The notes: a model not told the origin generated them from the letters alone. Positions 1 through 8,557 are shown, numbered from the stretch's first letter. The stretch: DNA of 64,000 bases from Ruminococcus sp. (GCA_021770655.1 JAETQO010000017.1:1-64000); one strand, 5' to 3'. Translations and numbers: made by a program.

Positions 1-6
1 GTTTCT

Positions 7-39
7 GTAGTTGACCGTTTCACTCAACTACATTATATC
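7..39 (+). promoter_or_regulatory. possible promoter with hairpin upstream of the acetyltransferase gene
   Basis: TTGACC at 11-16 and TATATC at 34-39 are separated by 17 bases, which fits a sigma-A promoter with a weak -10. The same stretch holds an 8-bp inverted repeat, GTAGTTGA at 7-14 and TCAACTAC at 24-31, so it could instead be the tail of an upstream terminator. The window edge prevents a choice. Confidence 0.3.
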
Positions 40-113
40 ATATATACATTTTTAGCGAAAGCGCCTTTTTCATAACCACATTGGTGCCTTTCGCAGAAAG
101 GCGGATTATAATT

Positions 114-566
114 ATGGACGTTGAGATCAGATTTGCGGAAAAGAATGATTTGCAGAGCGTGCTTGAGCTGAGATATGAAATGCTCCGGATAGTCAACAAT
201 GATCCTCAGATGACGTTTTCCGAACAGTTTCGCAGGGCTACGGAGGAGTATTTCGCTGAAGGCGAGCAATTTACGGTGCTTGCTTTGGACGGTAAAAATG
301 CTATAGGCTGTGCGACAATGAGTATGATAGTCCTTATGCCTACGGGAGATCATCCTTTCGGTAAGCGCGGACACCTTATGAACGTTTATGTGAAAGAATG
401 TTACCGCAGAAACGGCATTGCGGAAAGAATGGTTGACGCTTTGCTGTATAGGATAAAAGCAATGGGTGTAACGAACGTAAGCCTTGACGCTACCGAAAGC
501 GGCAGGCCGCTTTATGAAAAGCTTGGATTTACTCCGTCTGAGGAATATATGGAAATGAACTTTTGA
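114..566 (+). CDS. GNAT family N-acetyltransferase
   Basis: This 150-residue protein should move an acetyl group from acetyl-CoA to an amine; the substrate cannot be told. The acetyl-CoA motif is visible as VYVKECYRRNGIAERM around residues 95-110, followed by the usual C-terminal strand LYEKLGF. The start is the ATG at 114, with an AGAAAGGCGG ribosome site just upstream; a reading frame opening at 81 would add eleven residues unlike the family. It lies 22 bases before trmL on the same strand, so the two are probably co-transcribed. Length is normal for a single-domain GNAT. Confidence 0.82.
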   Translation: MDVEIRFAEKNDLQSVLELRYEMLRIVNNDPQMTFSEQFRRATEEYFAEGEQFTVLALDGKNAIGCATMSMIVLMPTGDHPFGKRGHLMNVYVKECYRRNGIAERMVDALLYRIKAMGVTNVSLDATESGRPLYEKLGFTPSEEYMEMNF

Positions 567-588
567 TATTGAATAGAGTGATTTATGT

Positions 589-1095
589 ATGCATAGATTA
601 AACATAGTTCTGGTCGAGCCGCAGATACCGCAGAACACCGGAAATATCTCGCGAACCTGCGCAGTCACAGGAGCGGCTCTGCATCTTATAAAGCCCTACG
701 GCTTTGAGATAACGGATAAAAAGCTGAAGCGTGCAGGACTGGACTACTGGGACAAGCTGGAGATTTATCAGTACGAAAATCTGGACGATTTTTTTGAGAA
801 GAACAGCGGTGTATATTACTATTTTACCACTAAAGGAAGAAAGGTTCATTCCGAGGTGAAATATTCCGAGAACAGGGAAGTTTATATAGTTTTCGGCAGG
901 GAGGACAGAGGACTTCCGGAAAAACTTTTGTACGAAAATCCGGACAGTTGTGTAAGGATACCTATGAGAAACGAGCTGAGAAGTCTGAATCTGTCCAACT
1001 CGGTGGCTATTGCCTGTTATGAGGTTCTGAGACAATGGGATTATCCGGATCTGGGACGTAAAGGCAAGCTTACTCAGTACACATGGGAAGAATAA
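589..1095 (+). CDS. trmL: tRNA (cytidine/uridine-34 2'-O)-methyltransferase, SPOUT family
   Basis: The 168-residue protein matches the TrmL branch of the SpoU/TrmD knotted methyltransferases, which methylate the wobble ribose of tRNA-Leu isoacceptors using S-adenosylmethionine. Family landmarks are the N-terminal NIVLVEPQIPQNTGNISRTC, the central FGREDRGLP, and the C-terminal LRSLNLSNSVAIACYEVLRQ that forms the trefoil knot. Length is typical. It sits between a GNAT gene and a DegV gene with short gaps, forming a likely three-gene unit that ends at the hairpin after 2010. Substrate assignment is by family only. Confidence 0.9.
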   Translation: MHRLNIVLVEPQIPQNTGNISRTCAVTGAALHLIKPYGFEITDKKLKRAGLDYWDKLEIYQYENLDDFFEKNSGVYYYFTTKGRKVHSEVKYSENREVYIVFGREDRGLPEKLLYENPDSCVRIPMRNELRSLNLSNSVAIACYEVLRQWDYPDLGRKGKLTQYTWEE

Positions 1096-1114
1096 TATTC
1101 AGGAGGGTGAATTA

Positions 1115-1993
1115 ATGGCAAAGATTAAATTTTTGACAGATTCCGCCAGCGATATTACGGAGGAGCTGGAGAAAAAGCTGGACATACAGATAGTTCCGTT
1201 CAAAGTTGCAATGGGTGACGAAAGCTATGTTTCCAGAGTTGATTTTGATAATGAGCGTTTTTACAAAATAATGGACGAATATGACGGAATACCGGTTACA
1301 TCTCAGGTAACTTCATTTGAATATCAGCAGATATTTGAAAAGCTTTATGAGGAGAAGTATACCGACGTTATAAACGTTATGATTAATTCAAAGGGTTCTG
1401 CTACTTACAGCAATGCTGTTATGGCGGCCGATGAGTTTTATTCGGAACATCCCGAGGCTAAGGGCAAGTTTAAGATATATAATATTGACGGAAAAAGCTA
1501 TACCGGCGCTTACGGATATCCGGTTATTCAGGGCGCGATGAAAGCCGCAAAGGACGTTCCTGCGGCGGATATTGTCGCTTTTATCAAGGATTGGATAGAC
1601 AACTGTGTTATTTTCTTTGCGCCTTATACGCTGAAATATGCGAAAAAATCGGGCAGGATTCCTTCTGCCGCGGCTTTCGTGGGCGAGGTCATGGGTCTGA
1701 GACCTATAATGAGGATATTTGACGGTGAGATAGTGACCGAAACCAAGGTAAGAGGAGATAAGGCGATCGTTCCGAAAATTCTGGATGTTACTTTGAAGGA
1801 AATGATCCCACAGACTCCATACTGTATCGTGTATGGCAGTGATGAAAGCGTGAGAGATGAAATGGCACAAGCGATGACTAAAAAGGTGGGTTATCCTCCT
1901 GCCGAGTGTTTCCAGATAGGCGCCGCTATAGCGATAAATGCAGGTCCTAAGGTCACAGGAGTTATTTTCAAGGCGCAGAAAAGAAACGGATAA
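1115..1993 (+). CDS. DegV family fatty-acid-binding protein
   Basis: This 292-residue protein has the DegV opening FLTDSASDI and the two-domain DegV length. Members bind a fatty acid and several act as FakB subunits that present it to the FakA kinase for phospholipid synthesis; no fakA lies in this window, so that role is inferred. The conserved SGRIPSAAAFVGEVMGLRPI stretch around residues 180-200 is present. A strong site, AGGAGG, precedes the ATG at 1115. It is the last gene of the first operon, before a clear terminator. Confidence 0.88.
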   Translation: MAKIKFLTDSASDITEELEKKLDIQIVPFKVAMGDESYVSRVDFDNERFYKIMDEYDGIPVTSQVTSFEYQQIFEKLYEEKYTDVINVMINSKGSATYSNAVMAADEFYSEHPEAKGKFKIYNIDGKSYTGAYGYPVIQGAMKAAKDVPAADIVAFIKDWIDNCVIFFAPYTLKYAKKSGRIPSAAAFVGEVMGLRPIMRIFDGEIVTETKVRGDKAIVPKILDVTLKEMIPQTPYCIVYGSDESVRDEMAQAMTKKVGYPPAECFQIGAAIAINAGPKVTGVIFKAQKRNG

Positions 1994-2010
1994 GATATTT
2001 TTTGACAGTA

Positions 2011-2048
2011 AAATCCGCCTGCCGTATGATAACGGCAGGCGGATTTTT
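2011..2048 (+). terminator. rho-independent terminator after the DegV gene
   Basis: A perfect stem of AATCCGCCTGCCGT against ACGGCAGGCGGATT with a short loop is followed by a T-run. It starts 17 bases after the DegV stop codon. Confidence 0.9.
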
Positions 2049-2513
2049 GATTTTGTATAGTTGTACAGTTATTTGTACTGTTCCTTATAAATGAAGCTTC
2101 CGCAGTTTATAAGACCGTGTTTTTCCGTTTTACTTTACGCAGCAGATTTACGCTTCCTCATTTTGGAAACGGCGCATAAGGTTTTATAAAAATAAAAATG
2201 CTCTTTTCAGCCGTGTATCAGAAATATAAGGAAACTTAAAAGAGTGCCGTTGAATCCGAGCTTAAAGCATTCAACAAGCAGTATCACGAGTTTATCAACA
2301 AGTAATTTTTGTAAATATTACACACGAACGGTTATTTCTTGCATTCGTGTTTTTTGAAAGTGTTTGCGGTTAAATGTAATTGAAAATTTTCTGCATTCAA
2401 TTATTTGCATATATCAGAAAAGGTGTTTTCTGATATGAGAGTGTCAAAGTCTCCTTATATTCCCGATACACAGCTGAAAAGATTTGTTACATCGACCGAA
2501 TAGTCATATGATT
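2049..2513. other. non-coding spacer with decayed gene remnant and hairpins
   Basis: No intact gene is visible. A 21-codon tail at 2240-2305 in the plus frame reads KSAVESELKAFNKQYHEFINK and then TAA, directly followed by a hairpin with arms ACACGAA (2322-2328) and TTCGTGT (2344-2350) and a T-run. This looks like the 3' end and terminator of a gene whose body is lost. A second perfect hairpin, ATATCAGAAAA against TTTTCTGATAT, lies at 2411-2436. Confidence 0.45.
2322..2356 (+). terminator. terminator of the lost gene
   Basis: Arms ACACGAA and TTCGTGT enclose a 15-base loop and lead into six T residues. It stands 17 bases after the stop codon of the short remnant tail, as expected for an original gene-terminator arrangement. 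Confidence 0.5.
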
Positions 2514-3158
2514 TTACAGTTTATCATATGAGCCCAATTTGTGTATAACGCCAATCTGCGTTTCCATTTTATCTCCGTTATCGGGATTGATCGGTGAATG
2601 AATATTATAGAGATACCCTGTTTCTTCATACCGTCCGAGTTTCTCGGCGTTGAAGTGCTCTTCGTCCATATGAATCCCGACAACTTCAGCACAGAAAACA
2701 TAATGATCGCTGTTTTCCTTGATTTCCTTAACCCATTCAAGCTTACATTCAAGATTCAGAAAACACTCTTTGATAAGCGGCGCATTGACTTTTAAAGCCG
2801 TTTCGGCAGTTAGACCCGAAGCGGTTATTTCGTCCTTGGAATAATCGTTATTTTCAATGGTCGCATAGCATTTCATAAACACATCTTTAGACGGAAAGTT
2901 CACAACAAAATGTTTGCTTTTCATTATGCTTGAATACATATGCGTATTTTTGTTTACTGCCGAAAACAGCACATGAAAGCCTTCGTTTCCGTCAAAGGTG
3001 CACCATGACTGCATAGTTGCGTTGGGCAGTCCGTTTTCTTTATAGCTTGTTACGCAAACAAGCGGAGAAGGTATTGCAAGTACGCTTTCGATCCATGAAA
3101 AACCGTATAACCCGTTTTCGTTTATCGTTTCGGGACAGCTGTCAAAATATTTTTTCAT
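2514..3158 (-). CDS. flavin reductase-like (FMN split-barrel) protein
   Basis: The 214-residue protein resembles flavoredoxin/flavin-reductase-like proteins, which bind FMN in a split beta-barrel and pass electrons. Visible features are LAIPSPLVCVTSYKENGLPN near residues 30-50, the aromatic SWCTF strand and the FVVNFPS segment that are typical of the family. The physiological partner is unknown; the anaerobic setting suggests an electron-transfer or disulfide-reducing role. It lies 84 bases downstream of a broken AraC-type regulator on the same strand, which may once have controlled it. No terminator is obvious after its stop codon. Confidence 0.8.
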   Translation of the reverse strand: MKKYFDSCPETINENGLYGFSWIESVLAIPSPLVCVTSYKENGLPNATMQSWCTFDGNEGFHVLFSAVNKNTHMYSSIMKSKHFVVNFPSKDVFMKCYATIENNDYSKDEITASGLTAETALKVNAPLIKECFLNLECKLEWVKEIKENSDHYVFCAEVVGIHMDEEHFNAEKLGRYEETGYLYNIHSPINPDNGDKMETQIGVIHKLGSYDKL

Positions 3159-3242
3159 ATAATCACCTCGATGTATATTTACCTTACGGTGATTTTATTA
3201 TACCGTATGTTTTGGATATTGTCTTGTAAAAAAGCGACATTA

Positions 3243-4070
3243 TCACCTTAAAAGTTTTATTGCCTGTGTTGGCGTCATAGTATGCCGTTTTTTAAAATCA
3301 TTCAGTAAATGCGCCTGATCGTAATATCCGTATTTCTCTATCATATCAAGCGTATTACCGCCTTCAAAACACATTTCCTGCCACATCATCTGGTAACGTA
3401 CCAGAGAAGAGAAGCTCTTTGGCGTTATGCCCATATTTTGCTGAAAGATACGCTCTAACTGCCTTTTGGATATTACATTTCGTTTTGCAAGCTCTGCTGT
3501 GCTTATTGTACCCTTTGCGGCTATAATATCGTAAACGGCATTCATCATATCGTTATTTATATTTTTTATGTTAAGCCGTTTCATCAGATACCGGCTTGCA
3601 TACACGGCACGTTCTTTTAAACAGGTCACGCTCATCAGCATTGGGAGCATTTCACGATTCAGACCTGTGAAAAACTCGTCCGTATCAAAAAATTGGTTTT
3701 TACTGTCCGAAAAATAATTGTCGGCAAACAACACCGCCGACCATGCTTAGAATCTGATCGCAAATGTAGAATAGAGCGCGGTATCGGTAACGGCGTTTGT
3801 ATAATGTCCGGTTTCATCTATTGTGCAGAATCCGCTTTCTAACCTGTTAGATTTATAATCAATTGTGAAAATCACGTCCATACAAGTATCAGGAATGACG
3901 AGATCGCAATGCTCGTCATTCCTGATGATAGGCTCTGTTGTTCCCCAAAAACAGCGAATGTACGGAGCAAGCTCTGCACATGGAGATATTTCGGTGTATG
4001 CTTTGCTTTGCCGATAGGGATTTGCTGTTATCGGAATGTATTTTGTTGTTAATTCATATAAACTGTTCAT
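3243..4070 (-). pseudogene. AraC family regulator interrupted by an in-frame stop
   Basis: Two pieces in one frame make a full-length AraC regulator of about 275 residues. The N-terminal half, ending STFAIRF, is followed by TAA at 3747-3749 and the frame then continues AWSAVLFADNYF without a shift. Homologues usually have an aromatic residue before AWSA, so a Tyr codon changed to TAA is the simple explanation. The C-terminal half carries the helix-turn-helix pair, with RNVISKRQLERIFQQNMG and the closing YYDQAHLLNDFKKRHTMTP. The second half could be re-initiated at the TTG at 3734, but no good ribosome site is seen. It may be a recent null allele of the regulator of the flavin-reductase gene. 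Confidence 0.8.
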
Positions 4071-4103
4071 AGTATTTGACGTTCGTTGAGTATTTTTGCG
4101 GGA

Positions 4104-5726
4104 TTATTCCTCGTCGTCTTTAACTGTAAGTCTGTTATAGATAACAGCGAAAACGGAGAAAAGTATCTCGCCTGCTGCGGCAAAGGTAAGCACTTTCATA
4201 GCAATTTCAAAGCCTGTGTTAGGATTGGTTTTTGAACCGTCCGATGAAACCTGAGAAGAAGCCTCGTCCACGATTTGCTGGATCTTTTCCGTTGCCTGAT
4301 CTGAGGAAACATTTTCCTTCTTGCTTTCTTCGCTTACCGTTGTAACCTTTCCTGCTTCTTCCGTGGCGGCTGATGTATCCGATTCAGCCGGACTTTCTGT
4401 AACAGATGTAGTTTCCGAAACGCTTTCGGAGTTTGTCTCGGCAGATGTCTCGGCAGGTTTTGTTTCCATAGCAGTCTGCGTTGTTACAACTGATGTGGAA
4501 ACGGTCTGATCAACGGGAGTTACTTCGATAGATGTAACTTCAAAATCAGAGTTCGCTTTAAGATAGTATATCTGTAGAAAAACATCGTCGCCTGAAACGC
4601 TGGGATCGAGATTTTCATATACCCACGCATTTGACTGTCCGCCTGCAGTTTCGTTGTTCTGCGAGCTCCACTCGTTGTTTACGAGCATTCCGACCGCACC
4701 CTTGACATTGCCTGTGGATTTTACGTTTACCTTAACATTGTATTTCTGAGAATAGTCCGTTATGTAATCGGAAAGCTTGAAACCGTACTGCAAAGCAGTT
4801 TCGCTGTTAAAGTCCTGATTTTCCTGAATGTGTGTGAAAAGGGGAGCGGAATTCTCTGTCTTGACTGTTGTCGTTGCAGTATCGGCAGGACTCTGAACAG
4901 ATGTTGTGGTTTCAGTCATTTGTGTTGTAGTAGCTTTCGCAGAACTTTCCTTTACTGTTACAGTCGTGACCTTGCTTGTTTCCGGCTTGTCATCGGTTTT
5001 TGCAGTTGTTTCAGCCGAAGTTGTGCTCTTGTTCTCTGCGGTCGCTGCGGCAGTCGTTGTAGTTGTTACCGCTTTGGTTGTAGTGGTTGTATCCTTAGCA
5101 GTGGTGGTGTTTTTAGTTGTAGTTGTTTTCGGAGCGGAAGTTTCCGATTCTTTTGTTGTAGTCACAGCGGTAGTTGTGATTTCTTTGCCTGCATTTACCG
5201 CTACGGGAGAATTAGCCGTAGGCGCTGAATAGGAAACTGCCGAATAGCCGTCGAAGGTTTCGGAAACCATTGTTTCAACATCTACCCAGTAATTGATGTC
5301 TCCGCTTGCTCCGTCCTTGACCTTAAAGGTAGCCAGCGCCAGATCTGTATCGGTTTTTACGTTTGTGCCGGTAAGGTTGGCTCCTACAATCTTAATTGTC
5401 CCCGATGAGGAAACATAATTGGTTATTACAGAGAATTTACTGTCTACGTTATATGAGCTTTCCATTTCCTCGTTGGTAGGAACGTAAACCTCGACCTTGG
5501 CAGGGTCATAATGCAGATTGATTGTAAAGCCTGCAACGCCTGTTTTGTCGGGTTCAAGGCTTGCGGTAACGTCGATGCTGTCCCCGGGCTTTGCCGTAGC
5601 CGAGCTGGTCTTTAGCGTTATTTCATTGCCTTCCGAAGCAGACGCAACGGTAGAAACTATCGATGACAGCATCAGAAACGCTGTTGCGGCGGAAAGCGCG
5701 ATTTTGTTGATTTTAAGCTTTTTCAT
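4104..5726 (-). CDS. cell-surface protein with a cohesin domain and sortase-like tail
   Basis: The 540-residue product has a signal peptide (1-31), a cohesin-like domain (about 33-178, with ATAKPGDSIDVTASL, a GFTINLHYDPAKVEV strand pair and ALATFKV), a Thr-rich linker (about 184-290), a second beta-rich domain of unknown binding (about 292-405), a Ser/Thr/Glu-rich stalk, then NPNTG at 501-505, a hydrophobic segment and a short tail. NPNTG plus membrane segment resembles an LPXTG-type anchor, but the last residues KDDEE are acidic, which is unusual. A single-cohesin anchored protein recalls the ScaE-type anchors of ruminococcal cellulosomes. It is transcribed away from a dockerin-bearing wall hydrolase, a possible partner. 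Confidence 0.82.
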   Translation of the reverse strand: MKKLKINKIALSAATAFLMLSSIVSTVASASEGNEITLKTSSATAKPGDSIDVTASLEPDKTGVAGFTINLHYDPAKVEVYVPTNEEMESSYNVDSKFSVITNYVSSSGTIKIVGANLTGTNVKTDTDLALATFKVKDGASGDINYWVDVETMVSETFDGYSAVSYSAPTANSPVAVNAGKEITTTAVTTTKESETSAPKTTTTKNTTTAKDTTTTTKAVTTTTTAAATAENKSTTSAETTAKTDDKPETSKVTTVTVKESSAKATTTQMTETTTSVQSPADTATTTVKTENSAPLFTHIQENQDFNSETALQYGFKLSDYITDYSQKYNVKVNVKSTGNVKGAVGMLVNNEWSSQNNETAGGQSNAWVYENLDPSVSGDDVFLQIYYLKANSDFEVTSIEVTPVDQTVSTSVVTTQTAMETKPAETSAETNSESVSETTSVTESPAESDTSAATEEAGKVTTVSEESKKENVSSDQATEKIQQIVDEASSQVSSDGSKTNPNTGFEIAMKVLTFAAAGEILFSVFAVIYNRLTVKDDEE

Positions 5727-5853
5727 TTTGTTCCCTCCATGATCATATATACTGAAATTTCCAACAGTTAATGATTATTTAATATTTAAGACGAATCGTA
5801 AAAAATAAATTGAAGAAAAAAGTTACGAATTTTGTTACTTTTCCGTATCTAGG

Positions 5854-5883
5854 ATTATAGCATACACAATTATGATACGTCAA
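5854..5883 (-). promoter_or_regulatory. promoter of the cohesin gene
   Basis: Read on the minus strand, TTGACG (5878-5883) and TATAAT (5854-5859) are 18 bases apart, about 130 bases upstream of the cohesin start. It lies in the 453-base divergent spacer, which otherwise holds only AT-rich sequence. Confidence 0.75.
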
Positions 5884-6061
5884 TAGTCAAAACAGCGAAA
5901 ATAAGCGATATTTTTTGTAGATTTTTATATTGGAAATTTTTATGTCACAATATATATGAGTGATAATAGGTACAGACACAAAATGCGCTGTAACAGGTTT
6001 GTAACTTTTTGTGATAACCTGTATTTTTGCAAATGTAAATTTTAAATGAACAAAATAATGG

Positions 6062-6091
6062 TTGACAAATCACTTTAAAATGTTCTATAAT
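6062..6091 (+). promoter_or_regulatory. promoter of the dockerin hydrolase gene
   Basis: TTGACA at 6062-6067 and TATAAT at 6086-6091 match consensus with an 18-base spacer. The predicted transcript has a leader of about 80 bases before the TTG start. Confidence 0.85.
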
Positions 6092-6179
6092 TAGAGTAAA
6101 GTTTTGTACATCAGACAAAAAATTGTACGGAGAAATTGTGTAAATTTTTGGACTTGTTTAATTTTTGAGGTGAAAAGGG

Positions 6180-7919
6180 TTGATAAAGAAAATATTTGCT
6201 CTTCTGTTGACGCTGGTTACGGCGTTTGTTGCCGCGGCGTCTTGCTTTACGGTTTCAGCCGCACAAAGCTCAGGAACCTGTATAGCAGACGTTCTGAATG
6301 TGCGAAAGGGAGCGGGAACAGGCTATTCCAAGATAGGTACCGTGAGTTACGGCGATACGTTTACTATTTTAGGAGAGTCTGAGGATTCAAGCGGCGCGTT
6401 ATGGTATAAGATCAGCACAGGGTCGTTTACAGGATATGTGTCTGCATCATATGTTCAGCCTGTTTCTCAGTCCCAGTCAAGTGATTCGGACTTTGAGGCT
6501 TATATGAACAAGCAGGGGTTTCCCGAAAGCTATAAACCGTATCTGAGAACTCTGCACGCTCAGCATCCCCAATGGGTATTTACTGCTCAACAGCTTGGAA
6601 TTGGCTGGAATACCGCTCTTGCGGAAGAGTGCGTCATAGGCAGAAATCTGGTTCATTCTTCGGCGCTGGCATCGTGGAAATCTATGGAGAAAGGCGCTTA
6701 TGACTTTAACGGAGGCTATTGGTACGGTCTGGACGGTTCATGGGTAGCGGCGTCAAAAGAGGTCATAATGTATTATATGGACCCGCGGAATTTCCTGAAC
6801 GATACATATATTTTTATGTTTGAAAATCAGTCTTACAATCCGTCATACCAGACGGAGAGCGGAGTTAAGACTATTCTTTCCGATACTTTTATGAAAGGTA
6901 ATTTCACTTGTCCCGATACCGGAAAGACTTATTCATATTCCAAGACCTTTATGGACGCCGCAGAAAAATCCGGCGTTTCTCCTTATCATCTTGCCTCGCG
7001 ATGCCGCAATGAGCAGGGCGTGAACGGCGCGCCGCAGTCGCTGGGTACGGTAAAGGGCTATGAGAATTATTTCAATTTCTTTGATGTTCAGGCATACGCT
7101 ACCTCGACGATGACAGCGGCGGAAATGGGCTGTAAATATGCAAAGACGACTAATCCGGCGTATCTTTTGCCCTGGACGAATCAGTACAAATCTATTGTAG
7201 GCGGTTCGATCTTCTTAGGTACAGGATACATAACCAAAGGTCAAGATACGCTTTATTTGCAGAAGTTTGATATGGTAGACGGCGGAAACGGTCTTTATTA
7301 TCATCAGTATATGACCTGTGTGTTCGGACAGGCTAACGAGGCGATAAGCCTTAAAAACGCATATTCCGATGAGATCCTTAACAGCGCAATGGAATTTAAG
7401 ATACCTGTCTATAAAAATATGCCGAAAAATCTTTGTCCGAAACCGACAAGCAACGGCAATAACAATAATTATCTCAAAAATCTCAGCATTTCGGGGAAAT
7501 CCATTTCACCGAAATTCGATAGATTTACTTACAGCTATTCCGCAACGGTCAACGCCGAAGTTTCAAGCGTTACTGTCAATGCGAATCCTCTTGACAGCGG
7601 CGCAAAGGTTTCCGGAACGGGTATGGTAAGCCTTAAAAACGGAGAAAATACCATTAAGGTAGTTTGTACCGCTCCCAGCGGCGTAAAGCGGACGTATACC
7701 GTGAAAATTACCAGAAAGTCTCCGCCGCAGACGCTGAAACAGGGCGATGTTAACGGCGACAAGTATTTGACGGTAGTTGACGCTTTGATGATACTGCGTT
7801 ATAACGCCGGAAAATCTAAACTTGATTCGGCACAGCTCAAACGTGCGGATATGAACGGCGACGGTGCGGTCGACGTGGTAGACGCTTTGACTTTGCTGAA
7901 AAAGATCAGCGCAAGCTAA
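6180..7919 (+). CDS. secreted SH3b-glucosaminidase-cadherin-like-dockerin protein
   Basis: The 579-residue product should cut peptidoglycan outside the cell. It has a signal peptide (1-28), a bacterial SH3 domain (about 30-95, with VLNVRKGAGTGYSKIG), a glucosaminidase-type domain (about 105-410) with SRCRNEQG, which probably holds the catalytic Glu, and the NYFNFFDVQAYA motif, a cadherin-like beta-sandwich (about 430-515), and a type I dockerin (about 520-579). Both dockerin repeats keep the calcium loop D-x-N-x-D and have Val-Val at recognition positions 10 and 11, so dual-mode binding is plausible. The start is a TTG at 6180 placed after GAGGTG. The dockerin suggests it is held by a cohesin; the divergent neighbour encodes one. 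Confidence 0.88.
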   Translation: MIKKIFALLLTLVTAFVAAASCFTVSAAQSSGTCIADVLNVRKGAGTGYSKIGTVSYGDTFTILGESEDSSGALWYKISTGSFTGYVSASYVQPVSQSQSSDSDFEAYMNKQGFPESYKPYLRTLHAQHPQWVFTAQQLGIGWNTALAEECVIGRNLVHSSALASWKSMEKGAYDFNGGYWYGLDGSWVAASKEVIMYYMDPRNFLNDTYIFMFENQSYNPSYQTESGVKTILSDTFMKGNFTCPDTGKTYSYSKTFMDAAEKSGVSPYHLASRCRNEQGVNGAPQSLGTVKGYENYFNFFDVQAYATSTMTAAEMGCKYAKTTNPAYLLPWTNQYKSIVGGSIFLGTGYITKGQDTLYLQKFDMVDGGNGLYYHQYMTCVFGQANEAISLKNAYSDEILNSAMEFKIPVYKNMPKNLCPKPTSNGNNNNYLKNLSISGKSISPKFDRFTYSYSATVNAEVSSVTVNANPLDSGAKVSGTGMVSLKNGENTIKVVCTAPSGVKRTYTVKITRKSPPQTLKQGDVNGDKYLTVVDALMILRYNAGKSKLDSAQLKRADMNGDGAVDVVDALTLLKKISAS

Positions 7920-7954
7920 AGCGGCGTTGGCTTAAAATAATTTATGGAAAAGTC

Positions 7955-7988
7955 AAAAGGAGCGAACCTGCAAGTTCACTCCTTTTTT
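7955..7988 (+). terminator. rho-independent terminator after the dockerin hydrolase
   Basis: GGAGCGAAC pairs with GTTCACTCC across a short loop with one mismatch and is followed by six T residues. Confidence 0.85.
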
Positions 7989-8006
7989 GCATAATGCACG
8001 AATGAA

Positions 8007-8180
8007 TTATTTCATCATCATCGAAATACCGTCAACTACGTCGCCCATTGCCCGCAGAGCGCGGCCTGTACGGCTTTTCAGCATTTTCTTTTCTCTCGAC
8101 GACGCCTCGGAAATCGCATATATTACAGTTCCTGCCGCAATTCCCATGGATACGCCCGAAATAACCGACTTCATCTTCAT
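8007..8180 (-). CDS. small YtxH-like hypothetical protein
   Basis: This 57-residue protein begins MKMKSVISGVSMGIAAGTVIYAI, a glycine/alanine-rich hydrophobic segment at the N-terminus, followed by a basic helix with REKKMLKSRTGRALR. That layout resembles YtxH-like and other small membrane-associated proteins of Firmicutes. The start at 8180 is set by AAGGAGGG at 8188-8195 with a 7-base gap; a longer reading to 8234 would run into the repeat element. The repeat begins one base beyond the ribosome site, so its promoter must lie inside or beyond the element. No function can be assigned. Confidence 0.6.
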   Translation of the reverse strand: MKMKSVISGVSMGIAAGTVIYAISEASSREKKMLKSRTGRALRAMGDVVDGISMMMK

Positions 8181-8196
8181 TGTACATCCCTCCTTG

Positions 8197-8373
8197 TTAA
8201 GGCAATACTCACAAAGATCATGTGCGTATTGCACAGTAAGATTTTTCGTTAGACCGCATCATGTGAGCGAGGCTATCCGATGATAGTCAAGCCCTAATGG
8301 TGCGATATGACGTAAAAGATTCAGCAAGACATACATAAAGCCGTTAGGCGGTCTTTATGCGGTATTGCCTTAA
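8197..8373. repeat. TTAAGGC-family inverted-repeat element, copy 1 (177 bp)
   Basis: Perfect 12-bp terminal inverted repeats, TTAAGGCAATAC at 8197-8208 and GTATTGCCTTAA at 8362-8373, bound the element. Its right end holds AAAGCCGTTAGGCGGT, shared with copies near 29.5 kb and 52.1 kb. It encodes no transposase. A possible decayed half-copy with GCGGTATTGCC lies at 8456-8467. Confidence 0.8.
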
Positions 8374-8557
8374 TATTATCTGTCGCATAATTAATCATAT
8401 CCGTTGGAATTACATCCATAAAGACTGTCGTTTTTTTCTTTGGAATCATATTGCTTTTGCGGTATTGCCCACACTTATGTCCGAAAAAGGCAAATTCTGA
8501 ATTTTATTTAAAACGATTCATATAAATATTATTCATAGATATATAATAAATATGTGT

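Noticed and set aside
3747..3749. Stop codon in the AraC gene as recoding
   Set aside because: The codon is TAA, not TGA, with no selenocysteine element or slippery site, so mutation is simpler.
4830..5232. Long plus-strand open frames opposite the cohesin gene
   Set aside because: They are Ser/Val/Cys-rich antisense readings of the Thr-codon linker, with no ribosome site or family sequence.
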